Source: Alphaproteobacteria bacterium
GTDB lineage: Bacteria > Pseudomonadota > Alphaproteobacteria > ATCC43930 > CGMCC-115725
Length of the DNA: 64,000 nucleotides
Assembly: GCA_019240125.1 (NCBI GenBank)
Contig: JAFAYW010000107.1
Location: 62,001 to 126,000 of the forward strand
Reading direction: 5' to 3'
The notes beneath the pieces were generated by a model, which saw only the letters and a list, made by a program, of their open reading frames with translations, made no database searches and was not told the DNA's origin. Position 1 is the stretch's first letter, and each line of letters starts with the position of its first letter. This document shows positions 17,952 to 33,631 of this stretch, in pieces. Made by a program: the position numbers and the translations under genes.

Positions 17952-19043
17952 CTACCAGACAGGTGCGAGGCGTGCGATCGGCGGCAGCGTGTTGCGTTTG
18001 CCAGGCAGGAAAAAGAGCCGGATAAAGGTCGCGACGATCAAGCCGGCACAGGCCGCCTGCCGCACCCGGCCCCACCATCCCCCACGCCTGCCCGCCGCAT
18101 CGGAGGCGTCCCCCAGCCGGCGCAATCGTTCGAGCCCGGCGCGAAACCGCGGATTGTCGAGATCGAGCGTCAGCGGAAATACCTGGCGCGAGATTTCGGT
18201 GGTGATGGCGAACACGGTGTAGTCGAACGCGGTCGGGTCGATGCCGAATGCCTCATAGAGCGCCGGCCGCGTGTGGTCGCGCACATACATCGTCGCGAAC
18301 ACCGCGAGCAGGAAAAACCGGATCCATAATTTGTTGGCACCGCGCAGCAGTCGCGGGTCGGAGCGCATCAGTAAGGCAAAGGCCTCGCCGTGGCGGAACT
18401 CGTCGTTGCACCATCGGTCGAACCACTGAAAGATCGGGTGGAAGCAGCGTTCCGGGTGTCGCTGCAACTCACGATAGATCGTGATGTAACGGGCATATCC
18501 GATCTTCTCGGACAGGTAGGTCGCGTAGAAGATGAATTTCGGGCGGAAGTAGGTGTATTTCTTGGCGCGCCTCAGAAAGCGGAGATCGACCGCGATACCG
18601 AAATCCTTTAGCGACTGATTGATGAAACCGGCGTGCCGGGCTTCATCGCGGGCCATATAGCCGAACAGCGCTCGCATCTCCGGATTGGTCGCCCGCTTCT
18701 TGATCTCGGCGTACAGCACGCAGCCGGAAAACTCGGCGGTAATCGAGCTGATCAGGAAGTCGAGAAATTCCTCGCGCAATGCCGGCGGTATCAGCTCGAT
18801 CGCGTCGCGGAAATCGCCGGCGCGGGCGAAATGCTCGGCATTGGCGTCGCGGCGGAATTCCTCCATCAGCACGTCCCACTCGCCGCGCACCGGCGCGACA
18901 TCGAGCCGGTCCATCGCGGCAAAGTCGGTGGTGTAGAAGCGTGGGTTGAGCGCGGTATCCTGGCGGGCCCGATCGGTCGCTTCATTGGGTGTGCCGCTGA
19001 AGGCGGCATCGAACAGGGGCGGGTCGGCCGCTACTGTCATCAC
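17952..19043 (-). CDS. acsF: Mg-protoporphyrin IX monomethyl ester oxidative cyclase (aerobic)
   Basis: A 363-residue di-iron protein. Iron-ligand motifs include '[14 protein letters not shown]', '[12 protein letters not shown]' and '[14 protein letters not shown]', in the order expected of AcsF. The enzyme uses oxygen to close the fifth ring of Mg-protoporphyrin monomethyl ester, giving protochlorophyllide. It overlaps puhC by 4 bases; ATGs at 19043 and 19040 are both possible. The anaerobic radical-SAM cyclase BchE is not in this window, so ring closure here depends on oxygen unless bchE lies elsewhere. Confidence 0.96.
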   Translation of the reverse strand: MMTVAADPPLFDAAFSGTPNEATDRARQDTALNPRFYTTDFAAMDRLDVAPVRGEWDVLMEEFRRDANAEHFARAGDFRDAIELIPPALREEFLDFLISSITAEFSGCVLYAEIKKRATNPEMRALFGYMARDEARHAGFINQSLKDFGIAVDLRFLRRAKKYTYFRPKFIFYATYLSEKIGYARYITIYRELQRHPERCFHPIFQWFDRWCNDEFRHGEAFALLMRSDPRLLRGANKLWIRFFLLAVFATMYVRDHTRPALYEAFGIDPTAFDYTVFAITTEISRQVFPLTLDLDNPRFRAGLERLRRLGDASDAAGRRGGWWGRVRQAACAGLIVATFIRLFFLPGKRNTLPPIARLAPVW

Positions 19044-19504
19044 GAGGCTCCCTTCGCGGTGAGAAACTCGGCAAACACGCTCGCGTTGGTGTGCCCGAAC
19101 GCCTCAAGGTCGATCTGCTCGCCGGTGGCAAGATCGCGCAGTGTCAGACGGCCATCGGCCAGCCGGCTCAGGCGGAAAGCGATGTCTGATCCCAGCCCGT
19201 CCCGTTTGCGATCGCGTGCCAGACCGCGCAGAGCCCCGCGCACAAAGCCGCCATTGCCGGGTTGCACCGTGGCGATCTGCTGCTGGGTGGCTGCGTCGCG
19301 GATCGCGATTGCGCCGTTCACGGCATCGTCGAACCGCAAGTCGCGCGATGCGACCGCGGGGGCGTCCGGCAACGGGGAGGTGGTCACGCCGGCCAGGCGC
19401 GAGGCACCAATCGAGCCCAGCGTCAACGCGATCAGTGCCGCCGCACCAAGCAACGCGCCGCGCGGCACACCGTTATTGAAGTGGCTGTCGCTCATTCCGG
19501 CCAC
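19040..19504 (-). CDS. puhC: Photosynthetic complex assembly protein PuhC
   Basis: A 154-residue protein with one membrane helix ('[19 protein letters not shown]') near the N-terminus and a periplasmic domain of PuhC type ('[19 protein letters not shown]', '[14 protein letters not shown]', '[13 protein letters not shown]'). PuhC helps organise the reaction-centre/LH1 core. An internal ATG at 19495 (MSDSHFNN) may be the true start. It lies 4 bp after puhB and overlaps acsF. Confidence 0.9.
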   Translation of the reverse strand: MAGMSDSHFNNGVPRGALLGAAALIALTLGSIGASRLAGVTTSPLPDAPAVASRDLRFDDAVNGAIAIRDAATQQQIATVQPGNGGFVRGALRGLARDRKRDGLGSDIAFRLSRLADGRLTLRDLATGEQIDLEAFGHTNASVFAEFLTAKGAS

Positions 19505-19508
19505 CAGC

Positions 19509-20177
19509 CTAGGCCGCCGCGGCCGTGAGCGGCGCCGGCGTCGGCATCGGTGTCAGGCGGCGGTCGGCCGCCGCTGTCACCGCGGCGCTGTCGGGCGGCA
19601 GTGTCGCGGCAGCGAGCGCGGCCGCCAGGATGCCTGCGACATCCTCGTCTTGCGGGATGGCCCGCAGCATCGGCTCGGGCCGGCTCAACCGCCACGGGCG
19701 GAGATGCGGCCACAGCAGCAGAAGCGACACCCGCTGGCCGGGGGCCAGCAGAAGGGGAATGTCCGTGGTGGCGTCGCCGCGCTGCCTTACCGCAGCCCGC
19801 AGGATGATGGTGAAGGGAATGTTCACCGTCATGGGCACCGCGATGCCAGAGCGGATCACAACCCGACGATTGGTGACTGTATACAGCGTCACCCGGCTCA
19901 CAAGCAGCCCATAAATCCCCAGCAACATCGCGGCGACCAGGCCCATCGCGACGAGCCATGCCGCGGTGCCGAGCGCGTCCGTCAGCGCCGATCCGGCGAT
20001 CACGGCCGACACCAGCGGCCATGCCGCCAGTACCGCGAAATAGCCGGCGATCTTGATGACATGACAGGCATGGCGCATGAGCGGCCATGGTCGCGGCGCG
20101 CCCTGCCACAATATCCTCTCGCCGGCCGGCAGCGGTGCCGGTAATCCGTGTGGCACGAATGTGGTTTCGCTGGTCAT
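19509..20177 (-). CDS. puhB: Photosynthetic complex assembly protein PuhB
   Basis: The start is the ATG at 20177, just after puhA; the longer open frame upstream is puhA read in another frame. The 222-residue product has two or three membrane segments and the PH-like (DUF3393-type) pattern 'GERILWQGAPRPWPLMRHAC' and 'TLYTVTNRRVVIRSGIAVP'. PuhB assists reaction-centre assembly, probably as a membrane dimer acting on RC-H. The last 50 residues are Ala/Pro-rich and poorly conserved. Confidence 0.92.
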   Translation of the reverse strand: MTSETTFVPHGLPAPLPAGERILWQGAPRPWPLMRHACHVIKIAGYFAVLAAWPLVSAVIAGSALTDALGTAAWLVAMGLVAAMLLGIYGLLVSRVTLYTVTNRRVVIRSGIAVPMTVNIPFTIILRAAVRQRGDATTDIPLLLAPGQRVSLLLLWPHLRPWRLSRPEPMLRAIPQDEDVAGILAAALAAATLPPDSAAVTAAADRRLTPMPTPAPLTAAAA

Positions 20178-20187
20178 CGCGACGCCC

Positions 20188-20967
20188 TCACAGCACCGGG
20201 TACAGGCGGCCGGGTTCGGCGTAAAGCTTGCCGCCGGCGTAGTACGCGGTGATCTTGTCTTCTTCACGCAGCGTGATCTGGTCAGGCGACTGCAACGCGG
20301 GGACGGCGGCGAATTGCCTGGCCAGGATCGATGGGACATGGATTTGGCCCCGGCTGCCGTTGATCTCGGCAAAGGCGGTTGGCAGCAGGACCCGTTTCGA
20401 TCCTGCCGAATCGGCGAGATCGAGGTCGATCTCCAGGTAGCGCAGCTGCGGCTCGGTGCGGTCCACCCAGACATCGACCACGTATCCCGCGCGCTGCCGG
20501 TCGGCGCCATATACGGGCATGCCGCGCGGATCGGGATCACGCGGATCAAGCACAAATTCGCGACCGATACGCAGCGGGACCATCCGCAACTCGCGCTCGT
20601 ATGTCAGGTCGGGGACATCGGCGCGCATCGCGTATGCGGCGGGACCGACACCATCGACCATCGGATTGCCCGTCGGCTCGAACGGTGCCCCCGGCCATCC
20701 CTCGAGCGGGGCGGACGCCACGGCGATCGGGGTCTCGATACGCGGCGCGGACTGAACCCGCCCATCGGGCAGCCGAAAGAATTTCGGCCGCGGTGTCCGC
20801 GGCAGGCCCTCGACCCGGACAAAGGTCGAGCGCTCCGACTCCAGCGGATAGCCCTCGCGCTTGTCCTCACGGCGCAGATAAAAGATCAGGCCGGCGAAAA
20901 ACAGCCAGAACGCGTACAGCACGACCTGGGCAACGTCGATATACCCGGTGATTGCGCCCTTGGGCAT
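20188..20967 (-). CDS. puhA: Photosynthetic reaction centre H subunit
   Basis: A 259-residue protein with one N-terminal membrane helix ('YIDVAQVVLYAFWLFFAGLI'), the positive 'FYLRREDKREGYPLE' just after it, and a cytoplasmic beta-rich domain. RC-H hallmarks are 'GNPMVDGVGPAAYAMRADVP' and 'VDVWVDRTEPQLRYLE'. It caps the L/M subunits and helps proton delivery to QB. The L and M genes (pufL, pufM) are not in this window. Confidence 0.96.
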   Translation of the reverse strand: MPKGAITGYIDVAQVVLYAFWLFFAGLIFYLRREDKREGYPLESERSTFVRVEGLPRTPRPKFFRLPDGRVQSAPRIETPIAVASAPLEGWPGAPFEPTGNPMVDGVGPAAYAMRADVPDLTYERELRMVPLRIGREFVLDPRDPDPRGMPVYGADRQRAGYVVDVWVDRTEPQLRYLEIDLDLADSAGSKRVLLPTAFAEINGSRGQIHVPSILARQFAAVPALQSPDQITLREEDKITAYYAGGKLYAEPGRLYPVL

Positions 20968-20976
20968 GGCACCCTC

Positions 20977-22392
20977 CTACGTGACGACGCCGAGCGGCGG
21001 GTTGGAACGCGCCGCGCCGCGGACCAGCGGACCAACCGCGACGAGCGTCGCAAACAGCAGCACGATCTCGATCTGATACACCGCGATATAGCCTGCGGCC
21101 GGACCGGTCATGGCCGCGCCGAACAGGCCGCTCTCGGTAAGGCTCGCCACGGCGTCCCGGATCAGGCCGCCGCACGCAATCGCCGCACCGGCGGCCGATG
21201 CCTGCGCCGCGCCCCAGGCGCCGAGCGCCAGGCCGCTATGGCCGCCGCGGTTCAGCGCCATCGCGGCGGTCAGCGTCCCGGCCTCGAACAGCCCGGCACC
21301 CAGCCCGATCAGCGCGACCCCGGTGGCAAAGAGCCAGCGCGAATCCAACGGCGAGGCAAAGATCACCGCGGAAAACGCCGCCAGCCCGATCACCGCGCCG
21401 AGCCCCGCCAAGCGGTAGGGGTCGCTGTCGCGCCGCAACCGGATGCCGGCCAGGATAAAGCCCGCGATGCCGCCGCAGGCCAGCAGCGCGGTCAGGAGCG
21501 TCGTCGCCGCTACCGGGAGGTGCAGCACCTGCCCGCCATATGGTTCGAGCAATACATCCTGCATGCTGAACCCGATCGTGCCGAGCGCCACCGCCACCAG
21601 CCGCCGCGTTGCGCGGCCCGCATCGTCGAGCGAGCGCCACGATGCGGTAAAGCTCGGGCGCGGCGCGGTGCCGGCGGTGCGCGACGGGTCGCGCGCCTCC
21701 TGCTTCCACAACGCGATGCCATTGAGCACCATCGTCGCGAGGGCCGAGCCCTGGACCACCTGGATCAGGCGGATTTCGCTGAAATTGGCCAGTAAGGCGC
21801 CGAAGATCCCCGCGCTCGCGACCATGCCGGCGAGCAGCATGAAGCCCATCAGCGCCACGACGCGCGGCCGCATGTCAGGCGCAGCGAGGTCGGTCGCCAA
21901 CGCCAGGCCAACCGTCTGCGTCGTGTGCAATCCGGCGCCCACCAGCAGGAAGGCGATGGCCGCGCCGAACTGGCCGATAAAGGCCGGCCCCTGCGAGTCG
22001 CCCGACAGCAGGATCAGGGCGAATGGCATGATCGCGAGGCCGCCGAACTGCAGCAGCGTCCCCATCCAGATGAACGGCACCCGCCGCCAGCCGAGCACCG
22101 ACCGGTGCGTGTCGGAGCGGAACCCGACCATCGCGCGCAGCGGCGCGAAAATTAGCGGCATGGAGATCATCACCGCGACGAGCCAGGCCGGCACGCCGAG
22201 TTCGACGATCATCACCCGGTTCAGCGTGCCGATCAGCAACACCACCGCCATGCCGACCGTCACCTGAAACAGCGACAGGCGCAGCAGGCGACCCAGCGGC
22301 AAGTCTTCCGTCGCGACGTCGGCGAACGGCATAAAGCGCGGGCCGATCGCCTGCCAGCCGCGCGTTACGGCCTGGTTCAGCCGCCGCTTCAT
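20977..22392 (-). CDS. lhaA: Light-harvesting 1 assembly protein LhaA (PucC/BCD family carrier)
   Basis: A 471-residue, 12-helix protein of the PucC branch of the major facilitator superfamily. Signatures include 'LGRLLRLSLFQVTVGMAVVL', 'GTLNRVMIVELGVPAWLVA', 'GWRRVPFIWMGTLLQFGGLA' and 'GHSGLALGAWGAAQASAAG'. LhaA is thought to deliver bacteriochlorophyll to, or help insert, LH1 polypeptides. It is a paralogue of the carrier at 34519. It overlaps bchM by 4 bases and lies 9 bp before puhA. Confidence 0.93.
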   Translation of the reverse strand: MKRRLNQAVTRGWQAIGPRFMPFADVATEDLPLGRLLRLSLFQVTVGMAVVLLIGTLNRVMIVELGVPAWLVAVMISMPLIFAPLRAMVGFRSDTHRSVLGWRRVPFIWMGTLLQFGGLAIMPFALILLSGDSQGPAFIGQFGAAIAFLLVGAGLHTTQTVGLALATDLAAPDMRPRVVALMGFMLLAGMVASAGIFGALLANFSEIRLIQVVQGSALATMVLNGIALWKQEARDPSRTAGTAPRPSFTASWRSLDDAGRATRRLVAVALGTIGFSMQDVLLEPYGGQVLHLPVAATTLLTALLACGGIAGFILAGIRLRRDSDPYRLAGLGAVIGLAAFSAVIFASPLDSRWLFATGVALIGLGAGLFEAGTLTAAMALNRGGHSGLALGAWGAAQASAAGAAIACGGLIRDAVASLTESGLFGAAMTGPAAGYIAVYQIEIVLLFATLVAVGPLVRGAARSNPPLGVVT

Positions 22393-23089
22393 GAGCGCAC
22401 CAGCTCCCGCGCCTGGGAAATATAAAAGCCGCTGGCGACACGTTCGCTGCGACCCGGTCGCCAGTCTCGTAAACCCGGCTCCGCAGCGGTCAGCCGGGTC
22501 ATCGTCGCTTCCTGGATCGGCTCGATCGCGGGGGCGCGGTTGCGCGCCGGGAACAACCGGCCGACCGCGTGCGCCGCCGCCAGCGCGTGGGTGCGTGGCG
22601 CAAAGCTGAAGACGATCGACGCCTCGGTGCGGACCGCCAGTTGCGCCAAGGCCGCGACCATGTCGGCCGACTGGTAGTGGATCAGTGAATCCATGGCGAC
22701 GACATGGTCGAAACGGCCGAGTTCGGGGTTCAGCATGTCGGCGGCACGGAACTCCACCTGTCCCTCACCGAGATCGCGCGGGGCGCGTTCGGCGGCCAGT
22801 TCGATCAGGGTCGGCGACAAGTCGATGGCGGTGACCGAGGCGCCGCGCCGCGCCAATTCGACCGCCAACACGCCGGTGCCGCATCCGGCATCGAGCACCC
22901 GTCGACCCCGCAGATCGGCCGGCAGCCATTCGAGGAAATTCGCGCGCATGCGATCACGCCCGGCACGCACCGTGGCGCGAATGCGCCCGACCGGCGCATC
23001 AGAGGTCAGCCGCGCCCACGCCTCGACTGCGGTGCGGTCGAAATAGGTGGCGATCTGGCTGCGCCGTTCGCGATAGCTCGGCGATTCCA

Positions 23090-23090
<1 letters not shown>
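22389..23090 (-). CDS. bchM: Mg-protoporphyrin IX O-methyltransferase
   Basis: A 233-residue SAM-dependent methyltransferase. It starts 'MESPSYRERRSQIATYFDRT' and has the SAM motif 'VLDAGCGTGVLAVELARRGA' and the BchM-specific 'FDHVVAMDSLIHY' and 'SGFYISQARELVR' ending. It methylates the ring C propionate of Mg-protoporphyrin IX, giving the substrate of AcsF. Its start shares one base with the bchL stop, a tight coupling. Confidence 0.95.
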
Positions 23091-27583
<4,493 letters not shown>

Positions 27584-27609
<26 letters not shown>

Positions 27610-29122
27610 CGTACAGCGTCTCTACGGTGATCAGGGCCAGGCCGCGGTCTTCGGCAAACCGTTCGGTGTTGCGCCGGGCCTTGCCGCGGACAAAAAACGG
27701 CACCCGCCGCAATTCGCGCTCGGCGTCGGGGGCCCAGCCAATCGCGGTTCCCGAGGCCGCGACCAGGGCCTCCGGCCGGGTTGTGGCGCCAATCGCTTCG
27801 GCCGCGAGGTGCGAGGGTGCGGCGCCGTCGTGGAATTCGAAATCGTCGCGGAACATCGCCAGTAGATGTTCCTCGAGCCCCATCATCAGGGGATGCACCC
27901 AGGTATCGAACAGGACGTTGGCGCCCTCGAACCCCATTTGCGGCGAGTAGCGCGCCGGAAAATCCTGCACATGCATCGGCGCCGAGATCACCGCGCAGGG
28001 GATACCCAGGCGCTTCGCGATATGCCGCTCCATCTGGGTGCCGAGCACGAGTTCCGGCTGCAACTCGGTGACCTGCGCCTCGACTTCGAGGTAGTCATCG
28101 GTGATCAGCGCGGCGACGCCGTACGTCTCGGCGGCGGCGCGGATCTCGCGGGCAAACTCACGACTGTAGGTGCCGAGCCCGACGACCGTGTAACCAAGCT
28201 CGGCCGCCGCGACCCGCGCCGCCGCGATGGCGTGCGTCGCATCGCCAAAAATGAAGACCCGCTTGCCGGTCAGGTAGTTCGAGTCGACGGAGCGGGCGTA
28301 CCACGGAGCGCGCGAATTCTCGTCGAACCGCGCGGCCGCCACATCGATGCCGGCGATCTCGCCGACCTCGTGGATAAAATCGCGGGTGGCGCCAACCCCG
28401 ATTGGCACGGTTTTCGTCGCCGGCTGGCGGAAGTTGCGTTCGAGCCAACGCGCCGCCAGCGAGGCGATTTCCGGGTAAAGCACGACGTTGAAATCGGCGG
28501 CGCCGAGCCGGGCCAGATCAGCCGGCGTGGCGCCAAGCGGGGCGACGACGTTGATGTCGACCCCCAGCCGGTCAAGCAGCCGGGAAATCTCCTCGACATC
28601 GTCGCGGTGCCGGAAGCCGAGCGCGGTGGCGCCGAGCAGGTTGCAGCAGGGTCGCCTCGCTTCCTGGGGCAGCCGCTCCACCGGCACCGCGAGCCGGCGG
28701 ACCAGCTGGTAGAAGGTCTCGGCCGCGCCCCAGTTTTCCTTGCGCTGATAGGCCGGCAATTCGAGCGGCACGACCGGGATCGGCAGGTCGAGTGCTGCGG
28801 TGAGGCCGCCGGGATCGTCTTGGATCAGTTCAGCGGTGCAGGAGGCGCCGACCAGCAATGCCTGCGGCTGGAAGCGCTGGTAGGCATCGCGCGCCGCTGT
28901 CTTGAACAGTTCGGCGGTATCGCCGCCGAGATCACGCGCCTGAAAGGTTGTGTAGGTGACCGGCGGCCGCTCGCCGCGCCGCTCGATCATCGTGAAGAGC
29001 AGGTCGGCGTACGTGTCGCCCTGAGGCGCGTGCAGAACATAGTGCACGCCCTGCATGGCGGTGGCGATGCGCATCGCTCCGACATGCGGCGGTCCCTCGT
29101 ATGTCCAGAGGGTCAATTGCAT
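27584..29122 (-). CDS. bchB: Dark-operative protochlorophyllide reductase, subunit B
   Basis: A 512-residue protein beginning '[20 protein letters not shown]', the canonical BchB start, including the aspartate of '[16 protein letters not shown]' that serves as an unusual iron-sulfur ligand. The NifK-like core has '[16 protein letters not shown]' and '[20 protein letters not shown]'; the C-terminal small domain ends with '[20 protein letters not shown]'. With BchN it forms the heterotetramer that reduces ring D of protochlorophyllide without light. It starts 4 bp after bchN. Confidence 0.97.
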
Positions 29123-29126
29123 CGCC

Positions 29127-30916
<1,790 letters not shown>

Positions 30917-30988
30917 GCCTGCGGCTGGTCGCCCCGCAACGGTCGACCAGGGGCAATCATCGACCTTACTGATCAGCTTATCGAGGAT

Positions 30989-31006
30989 TGTAAGGTTATC
31001 TTGACA
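30989..31006. promoter_or_regulatory. PpsR/CrtJ operator (TGT-N12-ACA) upstream of bchF
   Basis: An exact match to the PpsR/CrtJ consensus: TGT at 30989-30991, 12 bases, ACA at 31004-31006. It lies 73 bp upstream of the GTG start of bchF. On the minus strand TTGTCA over its edge could be a -35 box with GATAAG as a weak -10, so binding would occlude the superoperon promoter. Confidence 0.7.
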
Positions 31007-31190
31007 AAGCGGCGCGTGCGGTTTCCCAATAACGCCGTCTGAACGCCCCGGTTGCCGCACAAGTGTGTCGGTTGTGGCTGCACGCAGATCGGAGCGCCGA
31101 TGGTCTGGCTTTGAAGGAATTGCAGGAGATGCCACGGCGGAACCCCACTAGCGCATCGACCAGGGGAGCCTAACAACCGGCCAAAAGCCG

Positions 31191-31224
31191 TGTCAACAAT
31201 TATAGACGTAAATTCTAATTGACA
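31191..31224. promoter_or_regulatory. Two degenerate PpsR-like sites sharing an ACGT centre, upstream of aerR/ppaA
   Basis: TGT (31191-31193), 12 bases, ACG (31206-31208) is directly followed by an overlapping CGT (31207-31209), 12 bases, ACA (31222-31224). The outer ends TGTCAA and TTGACA are inverted repeats of each other. Each half-site departs from the consensus by one base. TTGACA could also serve as a -35 element for the plus-strand gene 39 bp downstream. Confidence 0.5.
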
Positions 31225-31262
31225 CCGCAGGTCGGAAAAGCAAACTGGAAAGGGGACAAGCA

Positions 31263-32141
31263 ATGGGACAGAGCGCGATGGAACCAAGCGCCGAGACCGC
31301 GATGTCAGCGCTGACGCTACCGGGCCTTAACGCATCTTCGCACCTGCGCGCGCCCACGGAGGGCCTATCCGCCGCGGCGCTGGCGCGTCTCGCGCACATC
31401 ATCGACCAGCGGGTCATCCCGCGGCTGTTGATCAATCATGCCTCGCAGGCTGTCGCAGCAGCGGCAACGCGCCAGATATCGGCGCAGGACATCATCGACT
31501 TCACGACGATGTTGTTGGCTCACGACCTGGCATCCGTGCTCGCACGCGTCGCCGAACTGCGGGATCACGGCCGCTCGGTCGACGCGATCTATCTGGATCT
31601 CCTGGGCCCCAGTGCCGACTATCTCGGCGAATTGTGGAGCGACGATAACGTTAATTTCGTTGATGTGACGGTTGCCATAGGCGTCCTGCAGCAGGTCGTG
31701 AGGGAGTTGCGGCCGGCGTTTCGCGGCACCCACGAACAGCCTCCGAATGGCGGCCGCGCGCTTCTCGGTTCCGCCGCGCACGAGCAGCATACGTTCGGTC
31801 TGTTCGTCATCGCGGAGTTCTTTCATCGTGCCGGTTGGGCGGTGTGGTACGAGCCTGCCGCCGATGCCGGATCAATCGCGCGGATCGCGAGCCGGGAGTC
31901 GTTTACGCTTGTCGGTCTGTCCGCCAGCTCCGATCGGATGATCGACGCCCTGACCGAAGAAATCCGGACGGTGCGGCGTGTGTCGCGGAACCCCAACGTC
32001 AAAGTCATGGTCGGCGGCCGGGTGTTCAGCGAGCATCCGGAACTGGTCGCGGCGGTTGGCGCCGATACCACGGCGCCGGACGCGCGGGCCGCCGAACTGC
32101 AGGCTCGCACGCTGATCACCTTGGCCGCCGCGGGCATGTAA
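31263..32141 (+). CDS. AerR/PpaA-type regulator with SCHIC (B12-binding-like) domain
   Basis: A 292-residue protein preceded by an AAGGGGAC ribosome site. After a variable N-terminus it has the SCHIC order: a helical part 'LLAHDLASVLARVAELRDHG' to 'YLGELWSDDNVNFVDVTVAI', then the Rossmann-like half with 'AAHEQHTFGLFVIAEFFHRA', 'SASSDRMIDALTEEI' and 'VMVGGRVFSEHPELVAAVGA'. In Rhodobacter, AerR/PpaA binds a cobalamin or haem and modulates the PpsR/CrtJ repressor. It lies directly before the first ppsR, the classical arrangement. The His in the 'HEQH' region is a cofactor-ligand candidate. Confidence 0.88.
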   Translation: MGQSAMEPSAETAMSALTLPGLNASSHLRAPTEGLSAAALARLAHIIDQRVIPRLLINHASQAVAAAATRQISAQDIIDFTTMLLAHDLASVLARVAELRDHGRSVDAIYLDLLGPSADYLGELWSDDNVNFVDVTVAIGVLQQVVRELRPAFRGTHEQPPNGGRALLGSAAHEQHTFGLFVIAEFFHRAGWAVWYEPAADAGSIARIASRESFTLVGLSASSDRMIDALTEEIRTVRRVSRNPNVKVMVGGRVFSEHPELVAAVGADTTAPDARAAELQARTLITLAAAGM

Positions 32142-32199
32142 TGGACGGCCACGGCACAGCCGCGCCGCACGTCGGCGGGTATCGAGGGGCCTCTCCCTC

Positions 32200-33630
32200 G
32201 TGACGGATGCTGCCGCCGCTGCCCTGGCTCTTGGCGACCTCGGCGCGGAGGCCGCTGCCTCGATCATCGCCGTGACGACCGACATCAGCATGATTGTCGA
32301 CGGTGCTGGCGTAATCAAACGGCTTGCCGTGTCAAATCACAACCTGCGCGACGATCTCTTACCGAGTCCGGAAGCCTGGGTCGGCAAGCCCTGGGTTGAC
32401 ACGGTGACCGTGGAGAGCCGGCCCAAGATCGAGGCGCTGCTGGCGGAGGCCGATGCCACTGCGGCGCAGCGCTGGCGCCAGGTTAATCACCCGGGCCGCA
32501 GCGGGGCGGATGTCCCGGTGCTTTACGCGGCCGTTCGGGTCGCCGCCGAGGGGCCGGTCCTGGCCTTTGGGCGCGATCTGCGGATCATCGCCTCGCTGCA
32601 GCAGCGGCTTGTCGACGCCCAACAATCGAGCGAGCGCGATTACTCGCGCCTGCGCCATCTGGAGACACGCTATCGGGTGCTGTTCCGCATGGCATCCGAC
32701 CCGGTGCTGATCGTCGACGCGGCATCACGCAAGATTTCCGAGGCCAATGCCGCGGCCGAGCGGCTTTTCGATCAGGGTGGCAAGGGGCTTGTCGGCCGCC
32801 TTTTCCCGCTCAGCTTCGACAGCCAGAGCACCGGCGCGATCCTCGCGCTGTTCGCCGAATTGCGGGCGACCGGGCAGGCGCGCGACGTGACAGTCCGCAT
32901 GATCGGCGCGGAACATCCGGCGACCATCAGTGCCTCGTTGTTGCGGCTTGAGAATGCCTCGCTGTTTCTCGTGCGTCTCGCCTTGCCTGCCGCTGACGGC
33001 GCCGCGCCGGCCGGTGACGCGCCCGCCGCCAGCCTGCAGAGCTTTGCCGAAAGCGCGCCCGACGGATTTGTCGTAGCCCGCCACGACGGCACGATCCTCA
33101 CCGCCAACGCGACGTTTCTCGGGCTCATCCAGGCCGTTAGCGAGGAGCAGGTTCGCGGGCAGCCGCTCGAACGCTGGCTGGGCGCTCCGGGGATCGACTT
33201 TCATGTGCTGATCACCAACCTGCGCCAGCGCGGATCGGTCAACCTGTTTCCGACGACACTGCAAAGCGAGCATGGCACCAGTCTCGCCGTCGAGGTGTCG
33301 GCGGTGTCGGTGATGAACGCCGGCCAGCAATGCTTTGGCTTCTCGATACGCAATGTCGAACAGCGCTTGCGTCCCAAACCGCCACCGGATCGCGACTTGC
33401 CGCGATCGGTGAACGAAATGGTCGAACTGGTTGGTCGCGTACCGCTGAAGGATCTGGTGCGCGAGGCGGTGGATGTGATCGAGCGACTGTGCATCGAGGC
33501 GGCCTTGCGGCTGACCGGCGACAACCGTGCCTCCGCCGCCGAAATCCTCGGGCTCAGTCGCCAGAGCCTGTATGTCAAACTGCGCCGTTTCGGCCTTGCT
33601 GACTCCGAAACCGACCGGTTGGAGCATTAG
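32200..33630 (+). CDS. ppsR: Photosynthesis repressor PpsR/CrtJ, cysteine-containing copy
   Basis: A 476-residue regulator starting at a GTG after GAGGGG. Domains run N-terminal PAS-like, a coiled 'ERDYSRLRHLETRYRVLFRM' linker, a PAS domain (about 165-270), a second PAS (about 290-400), and a Fis-type helix-turn-helix at the end ('AAEILGLSRQSLYVKLRRFG'). A cysteine at residue 431 ('IERLCIEAALRL') is at the position known to be redox-active in CrtJ. PpsR represses bch, crt and puc genes aerobically by binding TGT-N12-ACA. It is followed 1 bp later by bchG. Confidence 0.95.
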   Translation: MTDAAAAALALGDLGAEAAASIIAVTTDISMIVDGAGVIKRLAVSNHNLRDDLLPSPEAWVGKPWVDTVTVESRPKIEALLAEADATAAQRWRQVNHPGRSGADVPVLYAAVRVAAEGPVLAFGRDLRIIASLQQRLVDAQQSSERDYSRLRHLETRYRVLFRMASDPVLIVDAASRKISEANAAAERLFDQGGKGLVGRLFPLSFDSQSTGAILALFAELRATGQARDVTVRMIGAEHPATISASLLRLENASLFLVRLALPAADGAAPAGDAPAASLQSFAESAPDGFVVARHDGTILTANATFLGLIQAVSEEQVRGQPLERWLGAPGIDFHVLITNLRQRGSVNLFPTTLQSEHGTSLAVEVSAVSVMNAGQQCFGFSIRNVEQRLRPKPPPDRDLPRSVNEMVELVGRVPLKDLVREAVDVIERLCIEAALRLTGDNRASAAEILGLSRQSLYVKLRRFGLADSETDRLEH

Positions 33631-33631
33631 T

